Part shown: piece by piece, positions 22,631 through 35,443 of the stretch | How positions within the stretch are numbered: the stretch's first letter is position 1 | Layout of the letters: every line of letters begins with the position of its first letter | Origin: Tanypteryx hageni | Lineage: Eukaryota > Arthropoda > Insecta > Odonata > Petaluridae | Length of the DNA stretch: 64,000 nt | Assembly (NCBI GenBank): GCA_028673005.1 | Contig: CM054116.1 | Location: forward strand, 70,817,315 to 70,881,314 | Direction: 5' to 3' | The notes under the pieces: generated by a model | Databases searched by the model: none | Seen by the model: only the letters and a program-made list of their open reading frames with translations | Told to the model about the DNA's origin: nothing | Position numbers and translations under genes: made by a program

Positions 22631-23155
22631 ACTAGGGAGATGCCCGCTGAAATTCAACGGGAAAGTTTTTTGTGAAATAAAAAATGAACATGAATATACC
22701 TTGACTTTCTTTGGATGGCAAAATAACAAACTTTGTTCTTTTAGGCGTTCGTTGTTTCAAGTTCACCCATAAGGATTGAAAAAAACAATAGAATTTCGAG
22801 ATTCAACAATGTAATTGGTTGGCAAGGCAACATCCCAATTAAATGCCAAGATTCCCCAAAATATGTGAATTTGAAGCTATATCTGAAGATTATAGGTTAA
22901 TTATTTCTAATTTAGATCTCAAAAATAATTAAAGCCTGCAAGTCAAAAAGTCGATTTTTACGTGTTACCAAATGGGAAATGTAAATGCCAACTTTAGAGT
23001 CGAACCAAGGACTTTGTCGAGATTTCTTTTCGTCATCATCTTTCAATATGTGAACCGATCATTCCTGCCAAATATCAGAAATGAATCTTGTTCCATTATC
23101 GAGTTATTCGCATTTTTATAGCCTGATGGAGGGAGCCACAAAGGGACAGAAGTAA
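22631..23155 (+). repeat. ACTAG-palindrome repeat, copy on plus strand
   Basis: It begins ACTAGGGAGATGCCCGCTGA and continues AATTCAACGGGAAAG, nearly the same palindromic head as the minus-strand copy ending at 12151. It continues with GGTTGGCAAGGCAACATCCC and later TGGAGGGAGCCACAAAGGG. The 64-codon frame overlapping its start is spurious. The right limit is uncertain. Confidence 0.5.
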
Positions 23156-26100
23156 CCTTTTATTATTGTTAGATTATGAAAATAATAAGTCAAATTATCA
23201 CTTGAAAACTATTATTTTATCTCCTAATGTGATATCAATTAAGTTAAAAATATTTAGGGGTGTCTGTGTTTTGATCCTGTACGTTAGAGTGGGAGTTTTG
23301 GGTAAAATGCTTCATTCATAATATCATTTACACGGAACATCTTCCCTGGTGCAGATAAAATATTTAAAGTTACTTTTTAGCTAAAATTTAGAGATCCTTG
23401 CTGTTAAATTTCATGAAAAAGTTCATGTTTTTGGGCTAGATTTCAAATTGCATTTTTGGAATTACGATATGCGTTTTTAATAAAATTTTCTTGATTTGAA
23501 GATTAATCCCATGACTATCAGCCGTTTCTTGTAGCGTTACTTTTCAGTATGGATCCATTAGTTATTATCTCAATATTTATTTTCACAGTATAAATGAAAA
23601 TTATAAGAATTAATTTGTTAACTTATCGTTTTAACATACTTATAGCTTGAACTTATAAATGTACACTTAAGGTCATTTTATTGTTTTTATTTTATATTGT
23701 TTATAATGATACATCAAATTATAAATACTCTACATTCTATAAATATTATTAATGAAATTATTTCTAGCAATTCCTGAACACCACATTATTATGACCCAGA
23801 CACACGGTATTTTGCACAGAGGAATGTTTTTGGTTTTTTGGTCTTATATGGAGGGACAATTTACATAATGTTTCTGGAAAAGATGCAACGTGGTATTCAT
23901 CTCGTTTTCTTCACCTTGATGTAGGTATCTTTTTCCAATCGTACAGATTTTCTCGTTCAATTCTTTCACAAAAACCTTCTTTTATGAGAGTTCTCCAATT
24001 TCATGTTAGGATTCGTGTAATGCCACATCAAGTATGTATTCAAGGCTGTGATATCTTATGTACGTATTATAGATAAATCTCGCGGGCACGCACTAACTTT
24101 GATTATACAAAAGCAGTTTATTTCCATTGAATTCAGAGCGTCTTCTCCCACCTTTATTTTATTTCTGGCTTTATCTCTTCGTCATTGCTCGCGTGTGGTT
24201 GCTCGAGCATTGTACACAAAAGCATACCAACTTCGTGCTTTTTTTGACCCGTAAGGCACAACCAGTACATCTGTCTGAAAATCAAGAAGAGTTGAATTTG
24301 GCGCCTCTTTCTTCGCTTGCAATTACTTTTGCTTATTTTTCTCAATCGTGCCGAAAACTGTCTCATTCTTCCCCAAAAAATTACTGCTGGCGAAAAAGTT
24401 ATCAAAATTATGTTCTTCCTTAATCGTCCGTTCTTTGTTTCAAATACAGCGCAACTATTTATCCATGGCATATTCCTGTTGGTTTGTTTTCTTGTTTTAC
24501 GATACATACCTACCTGTATCTCTATCGCAGCTAATCCAGAAATTTATTCTATTCCGTCCAACTTTCAACAATACATATTGTTTTAATGGGAAAGTTACGG
24601 AGTGTTCATCCACAGTAAGTAAGCATCAACATCAATATTTATCACTTTAATACGTAATTCGAAAGGTACAATAAAACTACTTTATTTTTTTGATGTTTAC
24701 AGAATGTTAACTCTGGTGAAATGTCTGTCCATCATTATTTATTTGCCATTTATTCATATTATACAAAGTTCATAACTAGCTGTAAAATGAATAATAATAC
24801 GAGTTTCACATCATTTGTGGATAAAAACCATGAATTTAAAACGACATTGTTAAATTCTTACCAATTTATCAGAGTATTTTGTGGCCATTGCATTTCGAGC
24901 GCTACATTTTTTCTTTGAGGATGCACAAAATATTTTGATATGACTGCGCTATCTATGGGTTCTTCGTCGAACTTTAAGGGGAGTTGGTTTGAGAAGTTCC
25001 TCCAGAATGGCGCTGTTTCAAGTTGATTCGCGCGGGTGTATTTGAAGACTTGAATTTAACCTCTTTTAGGCTATGTCTGATTTTTTTAATGATACAGACA
25101 AAGCCTAGGAGAGGCTAACTTAAGATCCCCATCAAATGCAGCTTTCTGTTTAAGATAAAAATACGAAAATTAATATAGAGAGATTTTGATAGGTGAAAAC
25201 TTTCTCCCGTATCAAAACACTCGTAGAAATGTTTTCGGTATAGTTTTATGACAAATTTTTGTTAATGCTTTAAAATTAAGCATATCAAAAACACAAAAAT
25301 CTAATTCAATCCACCAATTAATACTCCGTCATCATTATTACGAATTATTCTAGTCTAAACGCAAAATATTTCATAAATAACAGCAAGTGAATATGATAAA
25401 CACTCATTTCTAGTTTATAATGTATTTCGAGCTCTTATTTAATAGATTGGCTGCTCTAGGATTAATGAAATAAATATGCCTCCATTATTAATTTTAGACA
25501 AACTGGTTAGCCATTGCTTTCGTTTTTATTAGATAAGGTTTTTGTTTTCGCTCCATGATTAAGGGTGTGAATATATTATATATAAATTAATAAGCACTAG
25601 CATTTTTAATGCAGCACAGCAATTAATGTCTACAATTATATAACGTTAAAATATATTGCACTTATTTTATTTCCAAGGTTGTAGCATAATGAGTACAGAA
25701 CACTTTTAAAATTAATGAAAGTCAATAATTCCTATGCACGAGATAATGCTTGCTATCAAGCTTCATCCATTGTACGCCAAATTGTATGTACTTTTTTTTA
25801 AAGAAAAGTAATTATTAATCGTTATATAGTCTGCAAAAGCAATTATGCCATGCTTCGTTAAATTATTCAATACGAATAGCCTCTTAAAGAAATAAAATAA
25901 AATTTTGCAAACCACATACAGTCACACAGAGAAACAATACAGAACACAACTGAAATCATTCTCACGTATTTCTGGTGCATAAATGAATTAAAGTCATTGG
26001 CATCACACCTAAATTTCGATTGCTCCAACTTTACAATAACTAATCATAATTTTAGCGCATGTATTAAATAAATATTATTAATTTGACAAGTAATATCGAT

Positions 26101-26730
26101 CGTGAAAACTGTATAATACAATTTAAATAAACGTTAATACATATGGTAAAGAAACCTAATGTATATTATTATAGATATTCCTTATAATATAAATTAGTGA
26201 AATATTTTTGTGGGTAAAAGGCGAATAACCGCTATATTATCGAAGCCACCAAGGTTAAAATAAAACAACCTTTGTCCTTTGTCGCATATTTACTGCAAGG
26301 AACTATTTTTTATACAAAAATATCGCCGAATTTACTCCTATATTCCTTAAAAACATTTAACTAAACATTTTAAGCCAATAAAAATGGGCGCCTGATGATC
26401 GAAAATGCAGCTGCTGTGATAAATAATAAATTATCACTTATTATCGTGTCGAATGTTACTTGTACGAATCTAGCCATGTTCCTCTTATTCCTGGCATATA
26501 TCGATCAAATATTCTTATAACTGATATAGATTTATTCATGTTACTAATTTTCGTAGACTCTTTTGCATGTGATACGAAAAAAAAATATCAGTCAAGATAA
26601 CTTGGAGCTCCTTTTTGATGATCTAAATAATGCGAACAGTAACCAATACCCGATATATTTCTTTAAACATCAAAATAAAACATATGCAACCCATCTATTA
26701 TTCCTACAAATAATATATCATCCTCGAGAA
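23156..26730. other. Long AT-rich stretch, no gene recognised
   Basis: Between 24048 and 24650 several open frames overlap on both strands (up to 117 codons) but contain no recognisable domain, and opposite-strand overlap argues against coding. The remainder is AT-rich with no repeat ends that I could define. Confidence 0.4.
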
Positions 26731-27210
26731 CAGCGGTTCCCAACCTTTTTCACTTCGCGAACCCCTTGAGCTAACTACTCGTATTTCTCGTCGCGAACCC
26801 CTTGGATTAACCTTTTTTCTTCGCGAACCCTTTGAGTTGCAACAGTTTTGGCGGCGAACCCCTTATAATGGAGAGTAAATTTTTCAAAAACAAATCTTTT
26901 TGAACGCGTTTAATTCATGAAAAATGAAAAATTGATATAGCATATAGTATGTAAACGTTCACAATAAAATCAGAATCTCTGATATTGTCAGCAGTTTCTA
27001 GTTAGTACCCTGTAAAATTCAAATATAATTCTGGCAGCATAAGAAAAAATTGAAAATAAAACCATTCAACTAATTTGAAAGATATTAAGGTATACCTATT
27101 GGTAAGAATTATAGAACCAAGAAAGTGAAAAAGACGCCATTGCCAAATTTTTCTCCCGAACCCCTCAGATTGATTTCGCGAACCCCTAGGGGTACGCCAA
27201 CCATCGGTTG
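26731..27210. mobile_element. Probable hAT-like element with internal GCGAACCCC repeats
   Basis: It starts CAGCGGTTCCCAACCTTTTT, a form seen at hAT termini. The next 150 bases hold four copies of a motif around TCGCGAACCCCTTGAG at about 26753, 26791, 26820 and 26851. Two further copies (CGAACCCCTCAG and GCGAACCCCTAGGGG) precede the right end near 27190, ending CCAACCATCGGTTG. The right end is only a poor inverse of the left (both hold a CAACC/GGTTG core), and no clean 8-bp duplication is visible, so the boundaries are approximate. Confidence 0.5.
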
Positions 27211-30200
27211 CGAAGAACATGTATTATGCATACATTCTAACTATAATAATAACGAAATGTGGATTGTTTCTTTTGGCATATTAACTATGAAGAGACCATT
27301 ACACTTGAAGGAATCTTTGCGTTATTTAAAATATTTCCTATTGCGATTCCGATTTCATAGAATAATAATAGTTGACTTAATCACGTCATATAAAGTATAT
27401 TCTACCTAAATTTCCATATATAATTCTGACGAACAGGCATTTTCTTTTGATCCTTAAAATTGTACACTATAGAATTCAAGCAGGCTTAGCGTTTTAATAA
27501 GCTTAAAGTCACTAATATGCTCACCCCATCAGCTAAATATACAGTTTATGTGAGTCGTATATTTACCATTGTGATAGATTCGTAAATAAAAGGTGTCAAC
27601 TAAATTGTTTGACGACACCTTAGATTTTAATGTAGCAATTATCAGCGAGCACATATTACTGTTGTCGCCATGGTTTCACATCTCAGCTCAAATCATTGAA
27701 CAATAAGACTAGAAATTGGTAAATATAATAATTCTTTATCGAAACACAAAATTATTCTGCGCTTAAAACCTGGCAAGACAGAAGTTGTTCAGCCATATCA
27801 ACTCGAACGAAGAAGGCAAGATCTTGCTTAGAGGAAGTTCATCTTTGATAAAAATGGAAGAAAATATGAAGTGGAATTTTTTATCACACATCGTTCCATT
27901 ATCCACACATAAAACCAAATCAAACCACGGCAATAGTTTTGACTTTAAAACCCATCATTTCTGATACGGATTCATTTATTAGAGTTCGTGGCTCTGCAAT
28001 GAATTTATATTTAGTGTGGAGCATTGCGCAAAGCATGATTTTTTGGAATGTCACCCATTTAAATTACTTTAGGGTTACATTTTGCATTCATGGATTTATA
28101 ACTCAAAAATAAATTATCGCGCTCACCTTCTGGCTTGAATCTAATAGATGGATGATCAAGACAATTCCTTCCTGTAGCAGTATGGCGATTTAGTAAACCG
28201 GGTGCGCATTTCATCGACTAAACTGTTTGTTCACATTGGAAATTGACCAGTCGTTGAATCAAACGCCTATTAATAACTGCAAGAAATATCTTGGTCGTTT
28301 ATATCTATTCCTTTTAATATAAAAGCTTTTTATAAAGAATTGCTCTGTGTGGCTACGATTATTTAGAAGTTTACATTATGGTAATACGCTATAGCTTATG
28401 TCAAAGGTATTGAAGATGATTCTCAGATGTGTGATTACATTATAACTTGTGCATCTAACATTACTTTGAAAAAAATTCCAATTAAAACATTAACTTCGCT
28501 TGACTATAGATTTTTAAAATGTTTCAAAATTATTTAAAATCCTGAGCTGATGGTTTTATTGCAATCGAATCAATTAACAAAGTAGGCAATTAGAAAATAG
28601 AAGACTGCAAACAGTTTATGCATGCAAGTTTCAATTCAGTCATCGTTCTGAAACGAGTTATTCGTAGATATCCAAATGAATGCAATTGGAACACTGATTC
28701 ATATTATCTACTTTTAAATGATCAATTTTCGTTTTCAATTATATTAAAAATGATTGTATAATTCTGCGTGATAGATCTAATACAAAAGAAAAAAGGAGAT
28801 ACTTACCATTGAATAGTTTCAGTATTTTTATAAACCAGCTGTCTGCGACTGAGTAAAATATTTAGAGTGCAGTGTAAATTAAAATAATGATTTTTCTTTT
28901 ACGTAGATCAAAATCGAACAAAGTAATAAAATGAAATAGAAGGCTAGTTTATCTCATTCATGACATTCTCACAGTATTATCTGTCTGAAGAATATTGTTT
29001 CGAATAACTTCGTTTTGACGGTACGCTAGCTTACCAGTGATTAAAGAATTTCATCTTTTAAATGTACGATGCTGTCAAATATTATTCCAAAAATAATATA
29101 TTCGATTCATCAGGATATACGGATGTTAATGTTATATGCAATTGATTACATGAAAACTAAATTTTATACTAATAATCTAATTAAGATAATTTTAATTTCG
29201 TTAAACAAATGAAATTTTTAAAATTGTGTGAAAATATGTTTCGGAATCGTTTTAACTGAGGTAAAGTTCACTGCAGCAGATTAATCTATTAATTATTTTT
29301 AAGTGCATGGATCCACCTAGTTTATGTAATGTTAGAATATCAATGTAGACTTAATCAATGTCAATTTTTTGTCTTTCTGACGGTCTTCAGTAGCTTAATA
29401 TGAATCTCCGTATATTCAATGAGTAATTGAAAAACCGGAGGCAAAAGCTTTTAAAAATTTCTAAACCTTTACCTTTTAGCAATGTAAGTACTGACGGTTT
29501 TCTGTTAAATATATTCATAGAGAACTTATGCTTAAGATGCAAATAAATTAATTCCAGGGTTATTTTATCCAGATCTTAGGAAGCCATTTTCTCAATACTG
29601 ATCAAAGGCTGCTTCCGTATTCAATGCAGCATCCGATACTGAACCTGAAACAGAAACACGTTTATTATTATTAATTATATAAGGAAATGAAAGGTAAAGC
29701 ATAACACTTGAGAAGATATTATTCGGATACCAATTTCGGAACGATATCGGTAGTTGCATTTCGTATAGTATTTTAAATTAATAATTCGAGATTTAGTAGC
29801 AACAGATTTGAAAAAGTTTCCTGCCATAATAGGCAATTAATCACAAATAGGTGTTTCGATATCACAAGGAATGAAAACATCTTTATCTCCATTTTTTATT
29901 CTCTACAACTTTGCAGAGATTCCAGATCATTGGAATTATTTCTTTCCTATATGCATATCATTAATTCGATTTCTAATAAGAATAAATAATATTATAAATG
30001 GATTATTTCCAATCAGAGGCTAAATATTTCCATTAAGTCCTCCTTCAGCATTTAATTCCTTTTTGGGTTTGAGACTAATATCTCATTCCTATCTTTAATT
30101 AAGAAACTATATATATCTTTAATATTATTATAACCACGATTATTATTTAAAATCTGTATGAGTAAAATATATTATATGAGGAATTTTCATGAGCATAACT

Positions 30201-31044
30201 CGTGTGAATAAAATCTGCGTTGATTAAATCGATGCAATAGATGGCGACACAGCAAGCACAGGCATCCGTAGCATAAAACGTACCAAACCGGAATTTTAGA
30301 GTCCATCATTGTTATGTATGTGCAGTCACGTCAATATCGATGTCTTTTACGTGAATGGTTCAGTCACCTTGATATTTAATAAAGTTATTACAAAAAGGAA
30401 AATTTGACAAATTGTTAGAATTCAAATTTAAAATGTTTATGATTTTCCTTGAATTCAAATAAGTTCCTTTAATTCATTTTCATAAACGTCTACTAACAAG
30501 TCAAAAAATTATTCTGGATAAAATACTGCCAACAATTCAGGTTGACGACATCGATATAAAATCAGAAATATGTCTAGATATATTTTCCATTCCATTCAAA
30601 AAACATTACAACTTTTACCACTTAAATTAGCTGAATAATTTGAGATTAAACAAGATGATCCAAACAGAAATTTTGATACCTACTTTCCATTTAATCATTT
30701 ATTTAATACTTATATTGGCTTTAATAGCTTTAAAGTCATCGCGGATATGTAGCCAAATTTCATAATTTAGCGTTATTAAATACTACAAATACATTCAAAC
30801 GTAATACTAAATTGATCACGCGTATTTATGCAGCAAAAATATACCGAATCTGAGTCCAACAATAGTTGTAGCTCTCGTCATGAGTGATAAAAAATGCAAA
30901 ATCGCCAGTATTTACGCCAAATTCTAAGAAATCCAATCGATAAGCTAAATTCTACGATAAAAATTAGAATCTTCATTCATTTCCTCAGAGAATAGTACAA
31001 AACTCGCTCCAATATTACAATTATAAGATATTATAATGTGCAAG
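27211..31044. other. Long AT-rich stretch, nothing recognised
   Basis: This is the emptiest part of the window: very AT-rich, few open frames, no TE ends, microsatellites or GC islands. It may be intronic or intergenic. Confidence 0.45.
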
Positions 31045-31290
31045 AGAAAATTACCCTGCACGTTGGATTTGAGATTTCCCATGTAAGTCAAACGGGAAGG
31101 AATCGAACCCGGGACTTCAATCTTCGCAACAAAAACTATCCTCGGGAGCTCGGCCCATGTAGCAAGACATTTCCACTCATGTTTCATGAAAATAGGTTTA
31201 TTGGTTCAAAAGTTAATAGGGAGGGACGGACAGACAGACACACGACGACAAAACTATAAGCCTATTTCCATTATGGAAAGTAGGCTAAAA
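31045..31290 (-). repeat. Palindrome-headed repeat with GTCY tract and tRNA-like B-box
   Basis: Read on the minus strand it begins with an imperfect palindrome AGCCTACTTTCCAT / ATGGAAATAGGCT (plus-strand 31259-31286), then a GTGTGTCTGTCTGTCCGTCC tract. About 100 bases on, a B-box-like GGGTTCGATTCC follows (plus-strand CCCGGGTTCGA inverse at 31099-31113). The head-plus-GTCY architecture is shared with the repeats at 41224, 52775 and others. Open frames on both strands cross it and are not genes. Confidence 0.5.
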
Positions 31291-31849
31291 ATATTGTTTC
31301 TCCAAGTTCAACTATCACCGCTGACCACGGTTGCTTTGCAACTTTTCTCGACCTTTTTATAGCTGTTGAAGAAGCATAGCTATTAAATTGGTTTTCAACC
31401 ATACAATGAGATCGATTATTCTTTTTTTAATTAAATCATTTGAAGTGGAAAAATTGCCCCCTGCTCTCCCTTAGTTCTATATCTAATTATATCTACACAT
31501 CGCTTAATCTAATAAATGGATATAAGAATAAAATATAATTTTGTCGATGGTATCATAATGAAAGCTATAATTAAGTTGTGAACACACATACAAAAGGATT
31601 GTTGAATTTTCTGCGTTTAATGTCGAATGCGCAAATTCCTTATCGGATATATGTGCATATAGGTGCACAAATGAAAACAAAAACCCTCCGTAATCCTTTT
31701 CATTTAAAAACGTTAAAAACAAAAATACCCCGATGGGATTCTATTTTGAGAGGCACAACCGGTTCCCCAAACTGTGGAACGCGCACTTCATTGGCATGCA
31801 AGCAACCTTCGCTACGGGGAAGGAATTCCAAAATATGAATTTCTCAAAT
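31291..31849. other. Unannotated stretch
   Basis: AT-rich, short overlapping frames only. Confidence 0.4.
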
Positions 31850-33200
31850 TTGGGAAGGGAAGGTAGGACCGAGAAGAAGATAAGCGTGCACCCGCAAATA
31901 GAACGAGAGAGAAAAAAAAAGGGAGGGGAAAGAAAGGAAAGAATTGCACCAAAAAAATTCGACTCTTCGTTCGGCATTGTTCGATTAAGGCTACGTGCGA
32001 ACAATCGATGATGAAGATAATTCCAGTAGCCAGCCACAAAGCGATTGAGAATGCCACATGCTCACATAGGCTACAAATAATCCGTCATCAGTGGCGATTC
32101 GCCTATCTAAAATAGTTCAATTAACTTAGGATAGTTGCGCGGTGGTAGCCGCTATGGACATCCGGTTTTGTATATTTTGATGTCATCTCCATTGACAATT
32201 ACATTCACAACACTCTTTGACGAATGTATTACGAAACAGAAATGGCTCTTCTTCCGAAATAAGAAATGAATGCGTAAACACTGAGAGCCGATGATTTTTA
32301 TTCAAAATTTTCGATTGATTTTACAAACCGTTTGCGGCTATTGTAATTGTCGTCGTTATGAAACGAATTTCAACCATTAGGCGAGCTCGGCAATTAGTTT
32401 TTGGAACTACGTGCGCCTTCTCTAACTTTCAGTCCCAGCGATGGACGGTTCCATTCCGCCCTATCGAATCCGAAGAGAGAGAACGCAGAGGAAGAAATCA
32501 AAAGGGAAGCCGTTGGCGACGGTTATTCGCGACGCGGCCGAACTCCAAAGAGCGAAAAAGGCAAGAGAAACGAGGTCAACCGACAACTCCGATCGAATTT
32601 CGAATTTCGCGGTCACGGTCTCCCATTTCCCGACCTCAAGCAGTAAACACCGTGGCTCCGAGAGAGAGAGAGGGAGAGGGAGGAAGATTCGCTTTTCTTT
32701 TGTTTTCCTCGTTCTCCGAAAACGTCGACATCGCGGCGCGTCTCGACGAAACCGCATCCATCTCCTTTTTTCCCGTACGGATTCCCGAAGCGTTTTTGCC
32801 GCCTAAGATAATAAAATGTCGAAGGGAAAAAGAGGAACGAATTTTTCCCTAATCAAAACGCTCTGGATATCATTCGGACGGTAAAAAAAGGAAGAGGGGA
32901 AACGCGATGAAATTCCGCGAGAAGAAGAGAGAGAGGAATTTTTGGGGACTTGCTGGACCGGTTCTTAAATAGAAACTTTCCTTATCGTCGTCGTCTATCC
33001 TCTCTCTCTTTCTCGTTTCCGAATTTCGGCTATTGGTTGTTTTAGTTCCGCCGCTGGGTTAGAGAGAGGGAGAACGAATTTTTACATAAAATGAGCCGTA
33101 TAACCTAATATAAAAAACTCTCCCACTCGACCTGCTCCAAACATCAAAATGGGGTCAGTGGGACTAATTAACGAAAAAGGAGAAATATAAAAGGCGGGGG
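31850..33200. other. GC/CpG-rich block, candidate regulatory or UTR sequence
   Basis: Within 32350-32850 three plus-strand frames (up to 164 codons) and one minus-strand frame are open at once, the sign of low stop density and not of one coding frame. The peptides are Arg/Ser-rich with no recognised domain. Purine runs (GAGAGAGAGAGGGAG) and CpG (GACGCGGCC) are frequent. A promoter-proximal region is plausible, unproven. Confidence 0.35.
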
Positions 33201-34367
33201 GAAAACGTTTCCATAGATGTGCAGTTTCGAAAATGTCCAGAAAATAAACATGTTAAAAGAGCTTAAAATGACTCCCAATCATTGTTTTATTTCTAGGCGT
33301 AGTTCAAAAATATAATTGCTATTATAATAAATGTTCTTGAAATTTAACTATACAAATATTATTATAGAGACATTATTACGGAAATATTATAGTGAACTTT
33401 TTCGCATAAATAGTATTGTAAAAAATTGAACAAAATATCTATAATAGAACTGCGGTTGAATAGTAATAGCTCGAAAGTCTAACGCTCGAATTCGTATACC
33501 TCGAAAAGGTATTTTTCCCGCCTGAATTAAAGACGTAAAAATTAATATATGCAACACCATTTCGATTATTCAAACTCCGTTTGAGATTCGCCTATGAATA
33601 TGTCATTGAAATTGTTTCGATAGAAACATTTTCGCAGAATTAAACCTCGGTAATGCAGGTTGGAACTGCGGAAGACGTTTGAGTCTATCACTCTATTCGA
33701 ATAAGACTCAGCAGTTCACCTGCTGGGTTTTCCCATTAACGATTCAATACATCACTTATCGTGTTCTTGGAAATTAACTGAGCGTATTGAGTTCTCATAA
33801 CTGTTCCCGTAAGTGACTCAAGCGTTAAGAATAACTCGCCGGTCTAATTACTAATGTCAACAGGCACGCTTAGAAAGGTTACCTACTAAACCTTTGAAAT
33901 GAGACTTATACCCAAGTAATCTTTCTATGAGATTTCACCCATTCTGATCCTTAATTTGCAAAAAATGTACCGATAAAGATAAATACTTTATTCTTATGTA
34001 TAAAAAACAACTTCCGTTGAAATATTTTTAAAAATTTCTCCAAAACAGCATTTAAGACATCAACGGGAATGAACCGTCGATAGATTCAGGCGCACACTTT
34101 GAATCGTTTCAGAAACTCAATGTATCGCTTCTCCGCGCGCGAACTTGTACAATATCCGAAAGGCCATGGTGAATTATCGGAGAAAAGGGAAACAAAATTG
34201 GCCCACTTTTCCGAGCGCTGTCTAAGAAATAAAAAAAACGTGCGTCGGAGAATCTCTCTACGAGACGTAACGAATAAAAACCACAGACGTTAGGAAAAGC
34301 GCGCGCTCCAGAAACACCGAACCGTAAATGAAAACACACGGTTCGTTTTTGTAAGCTTAAATAACGT
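33201..34367. other. Unannotated AT-rich stretch
   Basis: No recognised gene. The region after 34100 becomes more GC-rich and contains opposing open frames without motifs. Confidence 0.4.
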
Positions 34368-34662
34368 TCAAGAACAAGCACTTAAAAAAATACTTGTCTC
34401 GGATACATCCAACAGCCACAACAAGATTGTAATAACCTGTTGCACATTTCGGCTACAAAGCAGCTGTCTTCAGTGGTAATTCATCGAAAATACACTTTAA
34501 AAGAGCTGTTCAACGAAAATAGGTAATAAAATAGCCGCTCTTTTAAGATCTATTGTCGGTGAATTGCCACTGAAGACGGCTACTTTGCATCTGGTTTTTT
34601 ATAACTTCTCTGTGGATATTAGAGATACCGAGATAAGTATTTTTTAAGTGCTCGTTCTTGAA
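34368..34662. mobile_element. Fold-back element with ~130-bp arms
   Basis: The left arm from 34368 reads TTCAAGAACAAGCACTTAAA; the inverse of the right arm ending at 34662 reads TTCAAGAACGAGCACTTAAA. Further paired blocks are ATACTTGTCTCGG / ATACTTATCTCGG, CTGTCTTCAGTGGTAATTCA / CCGTCTTCAGTGGCAATTCA, and TTTAAAAGAGC / CTTAAAAGAGC. The centre is about 35 bases. There is no coding frame. A diverged relative of the right half occurs at about 60330-60612. The transposition class is unknown. Confidence 0.75.
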
Positions 34663-34739
34663 TTTTTCCAGCTATAAGAAGAGCACGACAATTCCCTGTT
34701 GAATTAAATAACGTTAGTTATCAACCGGAAACTTACCCC

Positions 34740-35412
34740 GTGCGAGCCGAATTACGCGCCGGGATGCGCGTGTTCTCTCTCTCGCTTGTGAGGGAGATCC
34801 CTGTGGTGTTTTCCCATTCGTTACGTGCAGGAAGCGGGAAGATGAGTCTCGAGGATGAAGAGGGGGAGGGAGGGTGAAAATTTTCGGTAGGGCGTTCGGA
34901 AGGAGGTCAAGACCACGAGAAGAAAGAGGGGTAACAGGTCGGGAACCTAAAAAAAGTGAACGTCACTGCACTTCCTCTTTCAACCGTCCCACGGCGCGTC
35001 GATCCTACTTCCGACCCACCGGGAGATAAAGAAAGTGTTATTTTAAAGAGGACCTCATCCTTCCTCGCTCTCCGGAGAGTCCGCGCGCTCCAGTTTCCTC
35101 GGTAACATCCGGAGCCGTCGCACACATCCGAGGAGGAGGAACAGTAGAAATCAGCCGGTCGGTTAAAAAGAGTTGCGTCCCGCGGTTAAAGACGTCGAAG
35201 ACGGTGCGGAGCGGTTTGTCGAGTGGTGCATTAAAAAAGAGACCGCTGTTCGATCCGCCGCGATCCAGCACAGAAAGGGAATGTAAAGCCGTGTTAGGAA
35301 GACGGTCCTTCTTAACATAGACCCACCCCACGTCCTCCCCCTCCACCCCTTCCACCCTCCCGCCCACACCACCCGTACACCCCACCCACTCAGACTCACC
35401 GGCACACGCACG

Positions 35413-35443
<31 letters not shown>

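Noticed and set aside
24048..24650. Cluster of opposed open frames of 68-117 codons
   Set aside because: Overlap on both strands, no domain, no splice or start context that stands out.
32358..32852. 164-codon plus-strand open frame
   Set aside because: Two other plus phases and one minus phase are open over the same interval; the Arg/Ser-rich composition follows from the base composition.
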